From Gymnopilus junonius (Eukaryota > Basidiomycota > Agaricomycetes > Agaricales > Galerinaceae), in the NCBI GenBank assembly GCA_015501075.1, contig JADNYJ010000030.1, positions 243,179 through 307,178 of the forward strand: a DNA stretch of 64,000 bases, written 5' to 3'. The first letter of the stretch is position 1; every line of letters begins with the position of its first letter. The notes below the pieces were generated by a model, which worked only from the letters and a program-made list of their open reading frames with translations, ran no database searches and was not told the origin of the DNA. The translations under genes were made by a program, and so were the position numbers. Of the stretch, positions 1 to 12,931 are shown piece by piece.

Positions 1-1673
1 AAGAGGGATATTTCAAATTCGCGGAGATTGAACCTTACTTTGCAACCTGTAACGGTAAAATTTTTAATATTATAATGTAGGCATACCAAACAATTTCTAA
101 CTCGTTCTCGTCCCACATTTCGTTTTGGAGCCATGTCGCCTTCTTGAGGGAGTGGGACATAAGGTTACAGTCGCAAGTGCAAGGCCGATGCTAGATGGGA
201 CCATGACAGCACATCGAAGAAACACATAGGTGGTATCGAACTAAAAACGTGGATAAAAATACTTTTAGAGACCTGAAGCACAGTCTGCTTTCTAATAAAC
301 TGACGCTCCCAAGCTGCGCTAGGAGTGACAGGCCTTTCTGTCCCGGGGAAGAAGGTACTCGGAGATAAGTTGGACTCGCAACTCACTGCAATAGAGATAT
401 CGCAATAGTGAAGTTTCGGAGCTTCAAGTTTTTCGGGTCCTTGCGTATCGTTACTGTAAAGTTCCTCTACGGAGTAAATTTTACAGCCATCCTCACAGAA
501 GAACGTATTCGGACCAGGAGGAAAGCATGTCCGCTAATTGTTATAACTGAGTTTGAAATTGAACTGTCGGAGCGGCAATCGGCTTCCGGCGGATCACACA
601 GTGCTAAGGGTAACGCCGATTCCAGAAACTCTTCCACTTGCTTCCAGCCTTCCACCTTCACTTCGGAAGTCATTGGAAGCCACAGTGCTTGATGACTCGA
701 AATCTCGGGTCGTTGTTCTTGGGTAAATTTCTTGGCGTCCATTTTTTGACCTTTTGAGGGTAACCACACCCACTCCCCCTGATTTTTTTATTCCTGGACC
801 GTGGATGCTGCGTCTAGAGTCCTCGGGAGGATGCCCAGATAATCATTCAAATAAGTGCATTGGTGACTGATTTCAAGGAGAGGGGAACGAGCTGCAAGGA
901 TCGCTCTGGGGTTAAATCGTCAACGACAATCTGGGAAAGCTGATCGATCTCGACCTTTTTGACGACTTTGAATAGAAGAAGGTCATTGGAGAACTGAAGT
1001 GTTTTTCAAAGATGGAACTCTGCATTGCTCTGCATCACTAGGCTCCGTCCGCTAGCCAGGTTCCTTTCAATCTTAGACACCTATTCGCGTGAACGGGAAA
1101 GGCTATTCTATGACTCTAGTTTGGCATTATCTTCACGTCCTGTTCGGACGCTTCGGAACTTTGCGTTCAATACCTAATTTAGGCTCTGGATTTACTGAAC
1201 AAGGCTATTTGAGCACATTCTTGCGACGTTGCTTCTAGGTTATGAAGCACGGGTACAGAAGTTTGCAAACGGAATACAGCGTTTGGGATTATAACCCTGT
1301 ACTTTACCCAAGTCAAGGGAGTTCTGAATGTTTCGTTCCAGATGATGACCTCTCCCTTTTCAAACCACTTATTTATTTCTCCATGTCATGGCTTCTTGGA
1401 GATTTGCATACCGATAATTATGATCAACCACCCCACGTCAGATGATTCTTTTCAGTCCTTCATGCCTTATTGGTGTTTGTGAGCTTCTTCTGGCGGCCTC
1501 CCCCTTCTCGTGATGCGGATTTTATCAGATGGCAACTTGTCGACAGGTAATGCACCATCGGAGGGAAGGTTTCCTTCCTGATTCCTTGTGCCCCCTCTAT
1601 TGCAGATTGACTGTCCATGCGACCAGTGTAGATAACAGTAATGATGGCTCCATGGAGAAGCACCTTTCACGAC
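1..1673. other. No recognisable gene
   Basis: I see only short overlapping open frames here and no family I recognise. The last ~200 bases resemble the region upstream of the second sedolisin copy (about 17500-17700), so they belong to the promoter of the gene at 1755. Confidence 0.5.
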
Positions 1674-1680
1674 TATATAA
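1674..1680 (+). promoter_or_regulatory. TATA box of sedolisin copy 1
   Basis: TATATAA lies 75 bases before the ATG at 1755. The same block (gactatataa, then a run ending in aggctttt) precedes the second sedolisin copy, so the core promoter was duplicated with the gene. Confidence 0.6.
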
Positions 1681-1754
1681 CCACTGTACTCATAACCTGT
1701 AGGCTTTTGGATGTTCTGTAGACGTCAAGCCATCGTCCGCATTTATTGCTCTTC

Positions 1755-4142
1755 ATGCTGTGGTCATCGATCATTCTTCTGGTTGCTGCTCAGCTTTGTG
1801 CTTCCACTGTGCTTTCCCGGCGTTGGAACGATCTCGCTGAGAAGCACTCATGGGTCGAGACCCCCCGCGGCTGGCAAGTCAAAGGGCCTGCTCCATCTAA
1901 CCACATCTTCGAGCTACGAATTGGTCTGAAGCAAGATGGCATGGACAAGCTCATTGAAAATCTTATGGAAATCAGTGACCCCACACATGCAAGGTACGTA
2001 GGATGCAAATTCCAAAAATATCAAGAAGAGACTGAGGTGCAATTTACAGATATGCTCAGCACCTGACCAAAGAGGAGACGGATGCATTTCTGGCCCCTCA
2101 TGCCGATTCTACTGCCGTTGTCGAAGAGTGGCTATTTTTCCATGGTATCGATACTTCGAGTACGCAACGTTCAGACGCCGGTGACTGGATCAAACTGCAG
2201 GTGTCCGTTGACCAAGCCGAGCGGATGTTGGGTACCAAGTATAACGTGTATCAGCATGAACCATCTGGCGAACAAGTCGTCCGGACACTCAGCTACTCGC
2301 TCCCTAAGGAACTACACTCCCATGTCGACGTTGTTGCCCCGACGACTTATTTCGGGACGCTCAGGAGCATGAAGAAGAGGAACGTCTTGCAGCCAAACAA
2401 GAAACCTCTCACCGACGAAGAAGCTGCTCTCCATTTTGGTTCTGATGCTGCTGTTCCTTCGAGCTGTGCAGACACCATTACTCCCACCTGTTTGCGAGAC
2501 TTGTACAACACTTCTACTTACACTCCTACACAGACCAAAGTTAACGAGCTTGGCATTGCTGGCTACCTCGATGAATTCGCCAACACTGCTGATTTACAGG
2601 TAAATTCTCTCATGAATTATTATTCTTTGGCGTTGAAGTTTTTGCTCGGACATAGTCGTTCTTCAAGAAGTACCGGAAAGACGCCGTTGGCTCTTCTTTC
2701 AGTATAGTTCAGGTCAATGGCGGCGGAAACGACCAGTCTAATCCCGGTGTCGAGGTGCAGTAATTCGCTTCTAGAAGGCTTAGATAGGACGTAATGGCCA
2801 CCCTAGGCCAATTTGGATACTCAATACACAACTGCAATCTCCTTTCCGACCCCCAATATTTACTACAGGTAGGGCAAGTGAAGACTTTATCCGAAGAGGT
2901 TTCTAACATATCTATACTTTTCCCAGTGTTGGTGGTTCACCGCCTTTCATCCCAGATGACAATACGTACTCCAACACGAATGAGCCATACCTCGATTTGC
3001 TGAACTTCCTTCAAAACCAATTGACCATCCCACAGACCCTTTCCACCTCCTACGGTGACGATGAACAAACCGTAAGCATGTTTTCCTATTAGTCACAAGA
3101 TTGTTCTGAGCAAATTTATACAGGTTCCATTCGACTACGCTACATCTGTCTGCAATATGTTCGCCACTTTAGGCTCTCGTGGAACAACTGTCTTTTTTTC
3201 GAGTGGCGATTATGGGCAAGTTCGACTTCCTGTTTTGTGATACTGATGCTGATTTTTAATAGTGTCGGAGGTAGTGATTGCCTGAAAAATGATGGCAGCG
3301 AAACTGTCCTGTTTCAGCCTGATTTCCCAGCCTCGTTCGTTCATTCTGATCCTTGGACTATTTACCATCGTTCTCGATAATGATCTAGGTAATATTTTGT
3401 TTCGTAGATGTCCGTTTGTCACTACCGTGGGAGCCACCACCAGTATAAACCCTGAGGTTGCTGCGAGCTTCTCTGGCGGTGGATTTTCCCAGTACTTCGC
3501 TGCTCCGACCTACCAGAAGGCCTCCGTGGCTACCTTTTTGAACGGCTAGGCAGACTCTTCAAGTTAGTACAAAAATTTTCTTCAGTGCCTATCTGCCATC
3601 GCTGATGCGCAATTGATGCGCAATGAAAACAGCAAGACAGGACGGGCTTATCCTGATATATCTGCCCAAGGCGAATCCTTCCAGGTCTTCGTTTATGGCT
3701 TCATCGAGCCAGTTGATGGGACTAGTGCTAGTTGTCCGGTAAGTCCTGAAGAATGTCAGGTCGGTGTGCAAAACATACTCATATTTTTTCGTAAGACTGC
3801 AGCAGCGATTTTCGCCCTCTTAAATGACTTCCGTCTTTCCCAAGGAAAGACCTCTTTGGGTTTCATTAACCCTCTTATCTACTCAACAGCATCTTCTGGA
3901 TTCACTGATATTACATCGGGTTCGAATCCTGGATGTGTTACCGATGGTGCGTCAAAAGTTATTTAGAAATTGTATATCAATTTAGGTCTCTAAACAAGTT
4001 TTACTGCCGGCAAGGGATGGGACCCTGTAAGCTTTCTTTTCTTTTCCTTGTTCAGATCGTAGCTTTTAACTGACATTGATATTCTCAGGTCACAGGGCTG
4101 GGCACGCCAAATTTCTTAAAATTGCAGACTCTTGTTGTTTAA
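1755..4142 (+). pseudogene. Sedolisin (S53) tripeptidyl peptidase, copy 1, decayed
   Basis: The reading is that of a secreted fungal tripeptidyl peptidase (sedolisin family, MEROPS S53). Such enzymes act extracellularly at acid pH and release tripeptides. A hydrophobic signal peptide is followed by a pro-domain. The catalytic Glu and Asp lie in GVE-ANLDTQY, split by the intron at 2753-2805. The oxyanion Asp is in SSGDYG, and the nucleophile Ser is in GTSASCP at about 3720-3737. About nine short introns can be traced from copy 2. Several faults suggest a dead gene. A TAG follows FLNG at about 3547, where copy 2 continues with about eight more codons. One donor reads GC instead of GT near 3216. 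The acceptor before the last exons (about 4000) reads AA where copy 2 has AG. Exon 1 is in frame here, unlike in copy 2. The family call is firm; the pseudogene call is inferred from the comparison of the two copies. Confidence 0.8.
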
Positions 4143-4369
4143 AAACTACCTTCGAAGCTTGATTTTTTGCGTCCTTAGATCGGTGTACCACGATAAGCCA
4201 CAGCAGCCATATTTCGCGAAGATTGAGCTTTACTTTATTGGACTCGGACATCATCTCTCTTCTAAATCTAAACGTAATGAGTTCAACGTGAATGCCGTAA
4301 TGCTTTTTTGCCACCTAGCTCACTCGAGAATGTCATGACTGACTGACATCCTATCTACAAGCTCTCGCA

Positions 4370-5695
4370 CGATATGTTGCATTCCGTTTTCCTCACCAAC
4401 ACCGACTTCGTCAATCCAAGAACCCACTTTCAGATCCTCCTGAACGTGCCCTCATCACGACATGAAGATGCTCCCAAGTCTGTCGGTAATGACGTGGAGC
4501 GAATCTTGGTTCTGCTTCCCTTTGGGAAATACTCATTGATCTCGACTTCCTTCAGCAAGCAGAAAATTACGGTAGAGAGAAGGTCTTGAGGAGGACTGGT
4601 GCCACCGCGCCTCTTTGATCTTTTTCAACTTAAAATTCAGGCGGTCGGCTCATGACATTTATAACTACGACGAAGTACCCCAGGCTCTTTGGGAGTTTTT
4701 CCTTCAAATCTTAAACAACTATTGGAAACGAATTGAGATACTTGATATTTTTATAAAATATTGGAAGGTCCTTGTTGAAGAGTCAGACTTACTTTCACGT
4801 CCAATACTTCCTCGAAGAACTTGATCTCTGTATTGAATATGAGTATGAGATGCCTAGCCGAATCTTTCCCTAGATACCACGTCTTGGAAAGCAGATTCTT
4901 CTTCCCAGTCTGCAAGAACTAGGCATTGAAAACCTACTTCCTATATGTCTGGTAGTCGTAGAGCAGATTATACCTGCTCGAGGATGTGCCCTACATGTGG
5001 TTGCATACTACGACATAGAAGACATTTCCTTTCGTTATTCGTTGTCATCTTTGGGGAGGCAAATCGACCGCTACTTCACGAGTTACCAAATCGTTGATGA
5101 TTTCGAGTTGGTGGTTTTCTTTGGCGCTGATTCGTCTCCAGATAATCGTAGCTGTTCTCTGAAGCTCTTGCCCCTGGTGGGATTCGGTCCAATACCTCAT
5201 AGAGGCGTTCTACGGAAGTTATTTTTTTGGAACCATGCGAAATGCTGTCGCGACTAGCACATGTTGAGCACTTTGTTGCTTATGCTCCGATAGAAAAAGG
5301 ATGCTCAGTGGGCCGCCCTATCAAAGACATATTGGCTTCATTCATTTCAGTTCGATGGATACTTGCAGATATAGAGACAACCACCTTTCTTTTCAAAGCC
5401 AAACGTCGAGAAAGGAAGATCATTCTTTTTCCCTCTCTGAAAAAGTTGGCTTTAAGATGGACCAGTATCACCTCGGATAGCATCACAAGTTCTACTTTGC
5501 CTGCCTTGCGCGGTCGGAAAAAAGCAGGTACCATGATTGAGACGCTGGATCTCGACTACTGTATTTGTCCCAGAAAACATCGATGCAGTCCTGGATGACT
5601 GCAACGTTGCATCAGCGGTGGAGAATGTGGTCTGGGTAGAGGATGGTGAAGAGTGGTCTTGGTGCAGCGATTCCGAAGAATCAGAAGAAGAGTGA
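4370..5695 (+). pseudogene. Possible F-box/LRR-like protein relic
   Basis: Open pieces in changing frames read like the C-terminal half of agaricomycete F-box proteins. A segment with LPSLQELGI and IIPARGCALHV lies at about 4890-5010. A leucine-rich stretch FPSLKKLALRW lies near 5430-5465. An acidic tail WCSDSEESEEE ends at the TGA at 5693-5695. I see no F-box itself, no uninterrupted frame and no clear start. The recurring pattern of a leucine-rich line followed by PAxGCxLxV is what I know from this large and fast-decaying family, but the match is weak. It could instead be an unrelated eroded gene. Confidence 0.35.
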
Positions 5696-5933
5696 CACGG
5701 ACATGTTTTAAGCTGCTTTAATAGACATTGTTGACAGGAGATGTCCCACTTATGTAGTGCAGAAAGCGCAAAATATGAAGAGGAATCAGATGATAGCCGA
5801 GTGCCGACGCGTCAGAATTGAGATCACGTTTCCAAGAGACGCGTTGTAGGGTGCAAACAGATGTCAACAGGAGTGGAACCTCCTCATCATCGACCACGTC
5901 GGTCCAGAGTAACCATTCCAGTCACCGCCAGCC

Positions 5934-8748
5934 ATGGTGGTCAATCGCAAGCAGCCAACTGTCCCAGTGCCGCCTGCTGTGTCCCGCTCTTCGTCTACAC
6001 AGCCAGTTCCTACAAAGAAAACGACCAAGAGCGCGCCGAAACCCAAACCAGAACACAATGGACACCACGAGATAGAGGTGTGTATTCCTGGGATGTAGAT
6101 CATCGTTATTATCATCTTAGGTGGTGTTAATATAGTCTCGTAAACCGCAACCTAAACCTTCAAAGAAGGAGAAACACAAAGCGAAGGTATGAATGCCGTT
6201 CATGACATTGTCATCGATTCTAACCATGCTGAACTCAGAAACGCTCATCTCTATTAGACCGTTTCTTTCTTCTATCTCTTTCTATCTTTGCATTTTACAC
6301 CTTCTACACCTGCCGACCTAACCCTCTCTTCCCATTTTCGCCTCCAAATGCCCTCGCACACGACTCAAATCCGCTGTGTCGGTCACTAGCGGTCTACCGC
6401 ACTAATGTCCTGGAGCCATTTATCTTACCCCCGCTCAGGCAGAGTATTGCGTACACGCATTCTATTACCGAGCCCTACATTGTTCAAACCCAGGCCCATC
6501 TCGAGCCTTACGCTGCCCCGGTCGTTCGGACCGCCCAAATCCTCAAACCCTACGTCGTGACGACCATTGCTACAATACAGAGAGTATGGAGTAATACTCT
6601 GTTACCTTTCTACACCGACATTTTCAAGCCATACTGGGATACTGCTATCGTTCCACGGTATAAGCAATACGTTCATCCGCACCTCGTGCCATTGGGACAC
6701 AGAGTTAAAAGGTTGTACAGGTATTACATTGCCAACCCCGTGCGTATCCAATTTCTGCGCCTGTTGGGTTACATAGAAGCCCCTTATGAGGCTCATATTC
6801 GGCCTTATGTTGTTCAGATCCAGCCGTACGTGGAGAAGACCTTCTCCCTACTCCGGGCTACCTCTGTTCGCGCTTGGAAGCTTTATGTCACCCACGTCCA
6901 TCCCCGTGTGGTGGCTGCGTGGGCCCAAGTCCGTCCCGTGCTTTTCAAGTCTTGGAGGCACATTAGGAAGACAACTTACAAATATGCGAAAAGGGCGACA
7001 AGGGAAGCAGGTGCCCTCAGGCGCACATATGTAGATCCACACGTCAAGAAGATCTGGGACAAAGTCGCGACTCCTACTAGTTCAACCGAGTCTTCGGCCA
7101 TCACATATGACGCGGAAACTGTCCTTCCTAGCACACTCTCAGATGAGCATGTTTCTTCTGTCATCGAGCCAACCCAAACGGAGGCAGAGGAATCCAAGGT
7201 TTCCATTCTGGTCCCTATTAGTGCCTTTGCTGAAGAGGCACACGAGCCTGCTTCAGCTACGCCTTCGCCCTCAGAGGCAGCTGAAGGTGCTGCACCTACG
7301 GTGTCGATCTTACACTCGATCGGTGCATACGCCTCCGATATCCCGCACGTGCATGCTGAACCACCAAACAATGACATTGAGGCTCCAGAGGTCGACGTGG
7401 CCGTCACTCTGGAAGAGGAAGTTGTCGTTGTCGTTCCTGGGAACGACGAGCCTGCGGTTGTGGTAGTCGAAGAAACTGTTGTTGTGTCTAATTCTTCAGA
7501 TGAAGATGACTTGGAGGACTTTTTGCGGGATATTGGGGTTGATTCGACCACTGTTACTCTCGATTCAGAACCTACGCCTTCCACCTCTATTGCCATCCAG
7601 CAACAGTCGTCTGCTGCCCCTAACCCTCAGTCTTCTGTGGATGTTGCTGCCAAGCGTGCTGATATTGTCAAACGTCACGAGCAATGGTTCGTCAAAGTTG
7701 ACCAGGCCGTGGCTGAGGAGAGCAACGTCCTTCCTCAGAAATTGCTGGCGTTCAGAGAGGACAAAGTCAAAGAGCTGCAAGCAATAAACGAAGCCGGTGC
7801 GATCTCCAATGTGCAGAAGGAAGGCGAGAAGCTCATCAAGGGTGCTGAAGCGTACCTGAAGAAAGCGGAGAAAAGGAGCAGCGGGTGGAAGGTCGCCAAG
7901 GCAGCCGAAGTCGGCGAGAAGGCCAAGGAGACTAAGAAGAAGATAGCGGATGGCGAGAAGGACAAGTGGAGTACTGTCCTTGATAAGGTCGAGGAGAAAT
8001 TCAATGATAAAGTGAAGGCGTTGCAACAAGAGGTACATCTGTGGTTCAGGAACGTCAAGGAAGGCGAGAGACAGACTGTGAGTGTACTTTTCTTTTCGTT
8101 TCTTAATATGACCCACTTATTGTTAACTAGATTACCGAGTCGACCACCCGCGTTAAGAACCTCGCAGAGCAAGGTCAAGCTAGCATCGGTCTGGACTACG
8201 CCTGGCTCGAAGATGTCACTTACCATGACTGGCAACGATATCACGACCTCATCCGTCGTTTTGAGGCGTACGAACAAAAAGCGTACAGGATAGCCAACGG
8301 TACATCATATGTGTCGCCTGCTGATCCCGTCGTGGATCTCTTGAACCAGCTTGACGCAGAGCTCCAGGATGTAGTGCTTGGTTTTGAGGTTGCGGTGGGG
8401 AGAGTGAGAGCGGAGGGTGTCAAGGTGTTCAGTCTTGCGGAAGGTGACGATGAGCATGATGGGTTCTTCGTTGTTCAGGACGGGCAGGTTAGGAGGGATG
8501 ATTTGAGGGGTATGGATCTGGGTGCGGCTGGGATTAAGAAGCCTGAGGGTGCGGGCGTTGTCAACATCGGAGAGAAGGAAGAAGAAGTGAGGATTCTACC
8601 CATTGATCCTAATCCTCCCAGTCAAGGCGAGGGTAGTGCGGAAGGAGAGTTTGATGCGAGCAAAGTGGTGATTGGGAAGGACAAGGTGCAAATTGAGCAG
8701 GCGCTCAAGGACATTCCTGTTGAACCGCCTAGGCACGAGGAGCTCTAA
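5934..8748 (+). CDS. Large N-terminally anchored membrane protein, Osw7/She10-like
   Basis: Four exons join cleanly in frame: 5934-6077, 6136-6186, 6239-8077 and 8131-8748, giving about 883 residues. The N-terminus is basic and Pro/Lys-rich. A single hydrophobic segment (FFLLSLSIFAFYTFYT) follows about 70 residues in. Then comes a long array of short units built on Pro-Tyr or Pro-His (EPYIV, EPYAA, KPYVV, KPYWD, HPHLV, RPYVV, QPYVE, HPRVV), one every 8-16 residues, ending near codon 290. The middle is acidic and Ser/Thr-rich. The C-terminal half is Lys/Glu-rich and probably helical. This layout recalls the fungal Osw7/She10 family (spore wall or secretory function in yeast), but I assign the name only by layout. 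The gene looks intact, with codon use consistent across its length. The ATG at 5934 was chosen because the frame from it reaches the first intron without a stop. Confidence 0.85.
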
Positions 8749-9308
8749 TTTATGTTATGTGCCGAGGTGTACGTTTTTCAGTTCGGGGGGTGTTGTATTA
8801 AAAATTTTGAAAAACTCAAAACACAATGGAAAAGGAGTACATAGTTATTATATTTCGATATATTACGCTTTCGTTCTTCATATTTGAGTAGGTAGTATTA
8901 CTAGTCTTTATTTTTTTGCGGAATGGGCTTTTTAGATGTAGTATGTACCCGGGGAAGGAGGGAGGATACTATGGTTAAATTATCTTTTGCTATGCTTCAC
9001 TCTCGCCATGCAATTCACGGATTAACGAAACAATACGGGGGAAAGGTACTTCAAATTTGGTTCAAGAATCAAGTCAACCAGGAGTCGCGCCATACCGGAC
9101 GCGCTTTCTAAATGCGCACGCGTCTGGAAAATGGAACCTTAGCGTCTGTATTAAGCATAATGAGGGCGCTCACACAACTTGAAGAGGTAGAAGTTCTGAG
9201 AAAAATTCCAAGATATAAAGTTAATAACAATTGCGACCATATTGCGAGTTGGATGTTTTCTTGGACGGTCATAATTGTTGGCAATGAAAACGTAACAGTG
9301 CCTTTATT
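8749..9308. other. Intergenic, no gene seen
   Basis: AT-rich sequence after the stop at 8748, probably 3' UTR, followed by short frames with no recognisable content. The start of COG3 upstream of 9309 cannot be excluded. Confidence 0.5.
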
Positions 9309-12300
9309 ATGGCCGCAAGATCGAATATTTGTAGAGGAACAACTCCGGCCTCTCTTTCCATCTCTTCCTCCAACCTCGCATCCTCCTCATCTTCCAACTT
9401 ACTTGACCCATTACAAAACACAGGTGGTCCTGGTAGCAGGACTTTAACCTGAGCTGACGATGCTGTATTTTTAAGTTTGCAGAAGAACCAGGGACACCTC
9501 TGCCAGTGCACACGCCCATAGACTCCTCCAGACCCAAGCCTCACTATCCAGTACACCCTCAACACCTGGCACCCAAGCGAACACCCCAACGCACACCCAC
9601 CCACATACTCCCAAACCCGAATATGCCCTCCTTCACCCCGAACACCCAGTACAAAACCCACAACAGTTCTATGACTGGTTCGCCCTCATCGACCGGTCGG
9701 TCGCGCACAGTCAGGAGGCGCATTACCGGCCGAGCCGAGCACCTGCAGGCATGTGATTTACTGCTGAACAAGATTGAGCTTGTTGAGAGGGAGGTGGATG
9801 GAGTGTTGGAAGGCTGGAGGGGCGTTGAGGAAAGTGGAAAGAGTTTGAAGGGTGCTTGCGAGAGATTATTGGAGGAGAGGGTGAGTAGCGTTCCTTGAAC
9901 CAGTTTTTTTACCCTTTCAAGCGTTATACTGACTGCCTTTTCGATATCCTACAGGACTCTCTAGTCGAAATTGTCGACGACATTGGCGACCATTTAGAGT
10001 ACTTCCAAGAGTTGGAACATGCAACTCGGATGCTTAATTACCCAGGAGAATCTTTGATCTTCCAACCCGACTTTTTGTACATGGTTGAGCGCGTCGACAT
10101 CTGCATAGATTTCTTGAGAAATCATGCTACCACTATTCTTTCCAACCCCATGAGAGACTGACTCTAAATCTAATAGAGACATTATAAGGAAGCTGAAGTA
10201 TACTTGCTACGCTTCCAGCAATGCATGACACGCGCCATGACACTCGTCAAAATGAACTTCGTCGGCTCGCTGCGCGCCTTGTCATCAGAAATATTCAAAC
10301 GACTTTCTGATCAGGTACATCCACCCACCTCGTATTACATCTGCCGTCTGAACCCTCTTCTTCTCAGGAAATCTCAACGACAGCCCAACACCTTCTCCTC
10401 TATACCCGCTTCAAATCCCTCTCAACACTCCTCTCCCCACTCCTCGGCGAACTCGAACGCCGATCGCAGGCATACCCAGACACACTCTCCTCCCTCCTCG
10501 CAGAATGTCACTCTGCGTACCTCTCTACCCGCAAGGCACTTTTAGTGCCCAGGGTGATGGAGGAAATTAGAGGATTGGATCCAGGGCGCAGCGAGCTGGT
10601 GCAGTTGACGAGGGAGGGATGTGGGTACCTCAAGGGCCTGTGTGTGGATGAATGGGGTTTGTACAGGGAATTCTTCAGTACGGGCGAAGCAGGGGTTTAG
10701 TATGCTTCTCTTCAGTTCCTTTGTTCGTTCTGATACTAATGGCTCTTTGTATTTTCCCTGCAGCCAATACCTTGAATCGCTATGCGATCTCTTATATGAC
10801 GACCTCCGACCTCGGATCTTGCATGAGCCGCGACTGACAGTGCTCTGCGAGGTGTGTACGGTCCTGCAAGCCCTCATGGTCCTCGACGCGTCTTCCTCTT
10901 CACCTACACCATCATCCTCCGAAGTGACCGACCAATCCTCATCCGAAGACGAAACATCAGAACCAGAGTCAGAGCCGGAATCATCATCAAAACCACTCCA
11001 AGACCTCAAGTCAAAGAGGAAACGACGTACATCTACAGACCAACTAACCATCACCACCTCCGGTCGGCTCTCGCCCACGTCGACAACATACTCCCAAAAG
11101 CCCAATACGGCTCGCCTGGGGCGGCGGCTGCATATTGCCCAGTTACTCAAGATGGTGCTGCAGGATGCGCAGACGAGGTTATTCTTCAAGGCACAAGCGG
11201 TGATACAGAGTGAGATTCGATATTATGTGCCCAAGGAGGGTGATTTGGATATGGGATTCGGTGGAGGTATGCTTCCCTATTTTTATTGCTGTGTTACAGA
11301 TCCCGGGCTGACGTTTGGTCCATTTACTTTAGGACGGCCAAACACTACTGGCACCGAACTCAGAGAGAAGGAGAGTACGAACCAGCTCTTCCAGAATGTC
11401 TATGCCCTTTCGAGGCACCAGGGTGGGGCAGGAGGAAGAGGAGGCCAGGAGACGTGGTATCCTACTCTGAGCAAGACGGTGTGGGTCCTGGGCAGCTGAA
11501 GGATTTCGTCAAGGTGTGCTTCTGTGTTCTGGTTATGTAACAGGGAACGAATGACTAACAGTTGACCTTCTTCTCCAGCCTGCCATTTTCGAAGATATCG
11601 CCCAAGAAGCACTGACATACTGCCGCCTCTCCCTCATGCCGCTTCTGAGCACATCACCGCCCGCGGTGCTGGTGCTGGCGGTGTTGCTACCTCGGACGGC
11701 ACCCCATCCCCTCAGAGCATCAATGCGAAGCTCGACGGGGCCCTCTTCCTTGTCCGCCACCTCCTTATCCTCAAAGAGGTCTGGACGAGCCTGGAGAGAT
11801 GAGGGTGGCTGAGGATGAGGAGGCCCTTGCTACTGCTGGGCTGGACAAGGATAGGAAGAAGGGCTTGAGGAGTGCGCGTCCCTTGAGCTTGGTGGAGGGT
11901 TGATGAGTGCCGGTGCGACTGGAAGTATTAGTGTTGGCGGTGGTGGGGCGTTACAGGTGAAGTCTTTGTCTTTTCGATATTTATTTGATTGACGATTTTG
12001 ATTGATACAGAAACCCTCACGAACATGTGAACAAGACCACCTCACTCTTACCGGAGGGCTTGTTTGCCTCTCTGGCGTGACGAGGGGTACCAGTGCTGAG
12101 AGTGACATGCGGGGTGTGAAGCTCGTATGTCTATTAAATTATTTTCTGTCTTTTGCTCAACTACCTCTTTTCTATGTAGGACATCGATCACAGTCTACGA
12201 CAAGCATGCGAGGACGTCATAGCTGCCTGTGCTGCGCCTCTCTGTGACCCATTGGAGTTGGACGGCTTCTGTGATCGCGCCATGGCCATAACACCGGCAA

Positions 12301-12931
12301 CACCAACGTGCCTCCTTCGACCGCCGCTGCCGCTCCAGTCACAGCAGCCTCACAACCAGACATATCGACCATCCACCTCCACTTCCTCGAGTCTGTCCAA
12401 CGTGATCTGCCATTATCAGTGGCGCGTGTTCGTGCATACCTCGTCGGAAATAGCAAAGCAGATACAACCACAAGTAGCGGTGAAAGCAAAGGCGGCGGAA
12501 CCAGCAGAGACAACAAGGAGGGCGATGAGAGGACCGTTCAAATCCTCCTTGACCACGTTGTCGATCGCATATTGGGGTCGTACGAAAGATGGGGTGAGGC
12601 TGTTCGGAGATTCGCGAGGGGCGGAGCGGGCGTGGATGTTTTGAGTTCTACAAAGTTGAAAGAGATGCTAAGGGGCGTTTGTGGAGATACCAACGGTTTC
12701 GGTGTGGTGGAAGGGCGTAGGGGTGTACTTAAACTCTCCAAAATGGTGACATTTTTTGACTTCATTTTTTGCTCGAGCATATTTATTTATTAGGTGTCTG
12801 CACTTCTGCTATGCTGTACCAGCCTCAAGCTGCTTGATCGGAGTAATTTGTCGGCAGGACTTGGATTGAACGCCGTTCTTCAACAGAGTGCACTTAAGCT
12901 GCAGCACCAAATCGCCCTGGCATGCGGCTAG
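9309..12931 (+). CDS. COG3 (Sec34), conserved oligomeric Golgi complex subunit 3, frame-broken
   Basis: COG3 is a subunit of the tethering complex for retrograde vesicles at the Golgi. The family reading is clear. FYDWFALIDRS near 9665 and YFQELEHATRMLNYPGES near 10000 are typical. They are followed by VYLLRFQQCMTRAMTL near 10200, YLESLCDLLYDDLRPRILHE near 10765 and LLKMVLQDAQTRLFFKAQ near 11140. The C-terminal half matches as well. About ten introns can be placed. The sequence cannot be translated without repair. A frame change at 9721-9735 comes where about nine residues of the family also seem to be missing. Others lie near 11487-11498 and 11630-11645, and TGATGA falls near 11900. One intron near 10125 starts with GC. 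The N-terminal exon (ATG at 9309) joins in the wrong frame, so the start is uncertain. COG3 is normally single-copy, so either the assembly has indels or this copy is dead. Confidence 0.7.

Noticed and set aside
3915..3935. tRNA-like T-loop text (ggttcgaatcctgg)
   Set aside because: It lies in the coding text of sedolisin copy 1 (SGSNPG) and no acceptor or anticodon stem can be formed around it.
6976..7596. 206-codon minus-strand frame rich in Ser and Thr
   Set aside because: It is the antisense of the Val/Glu-rich part of the membrane protein gene at 5934-8748.
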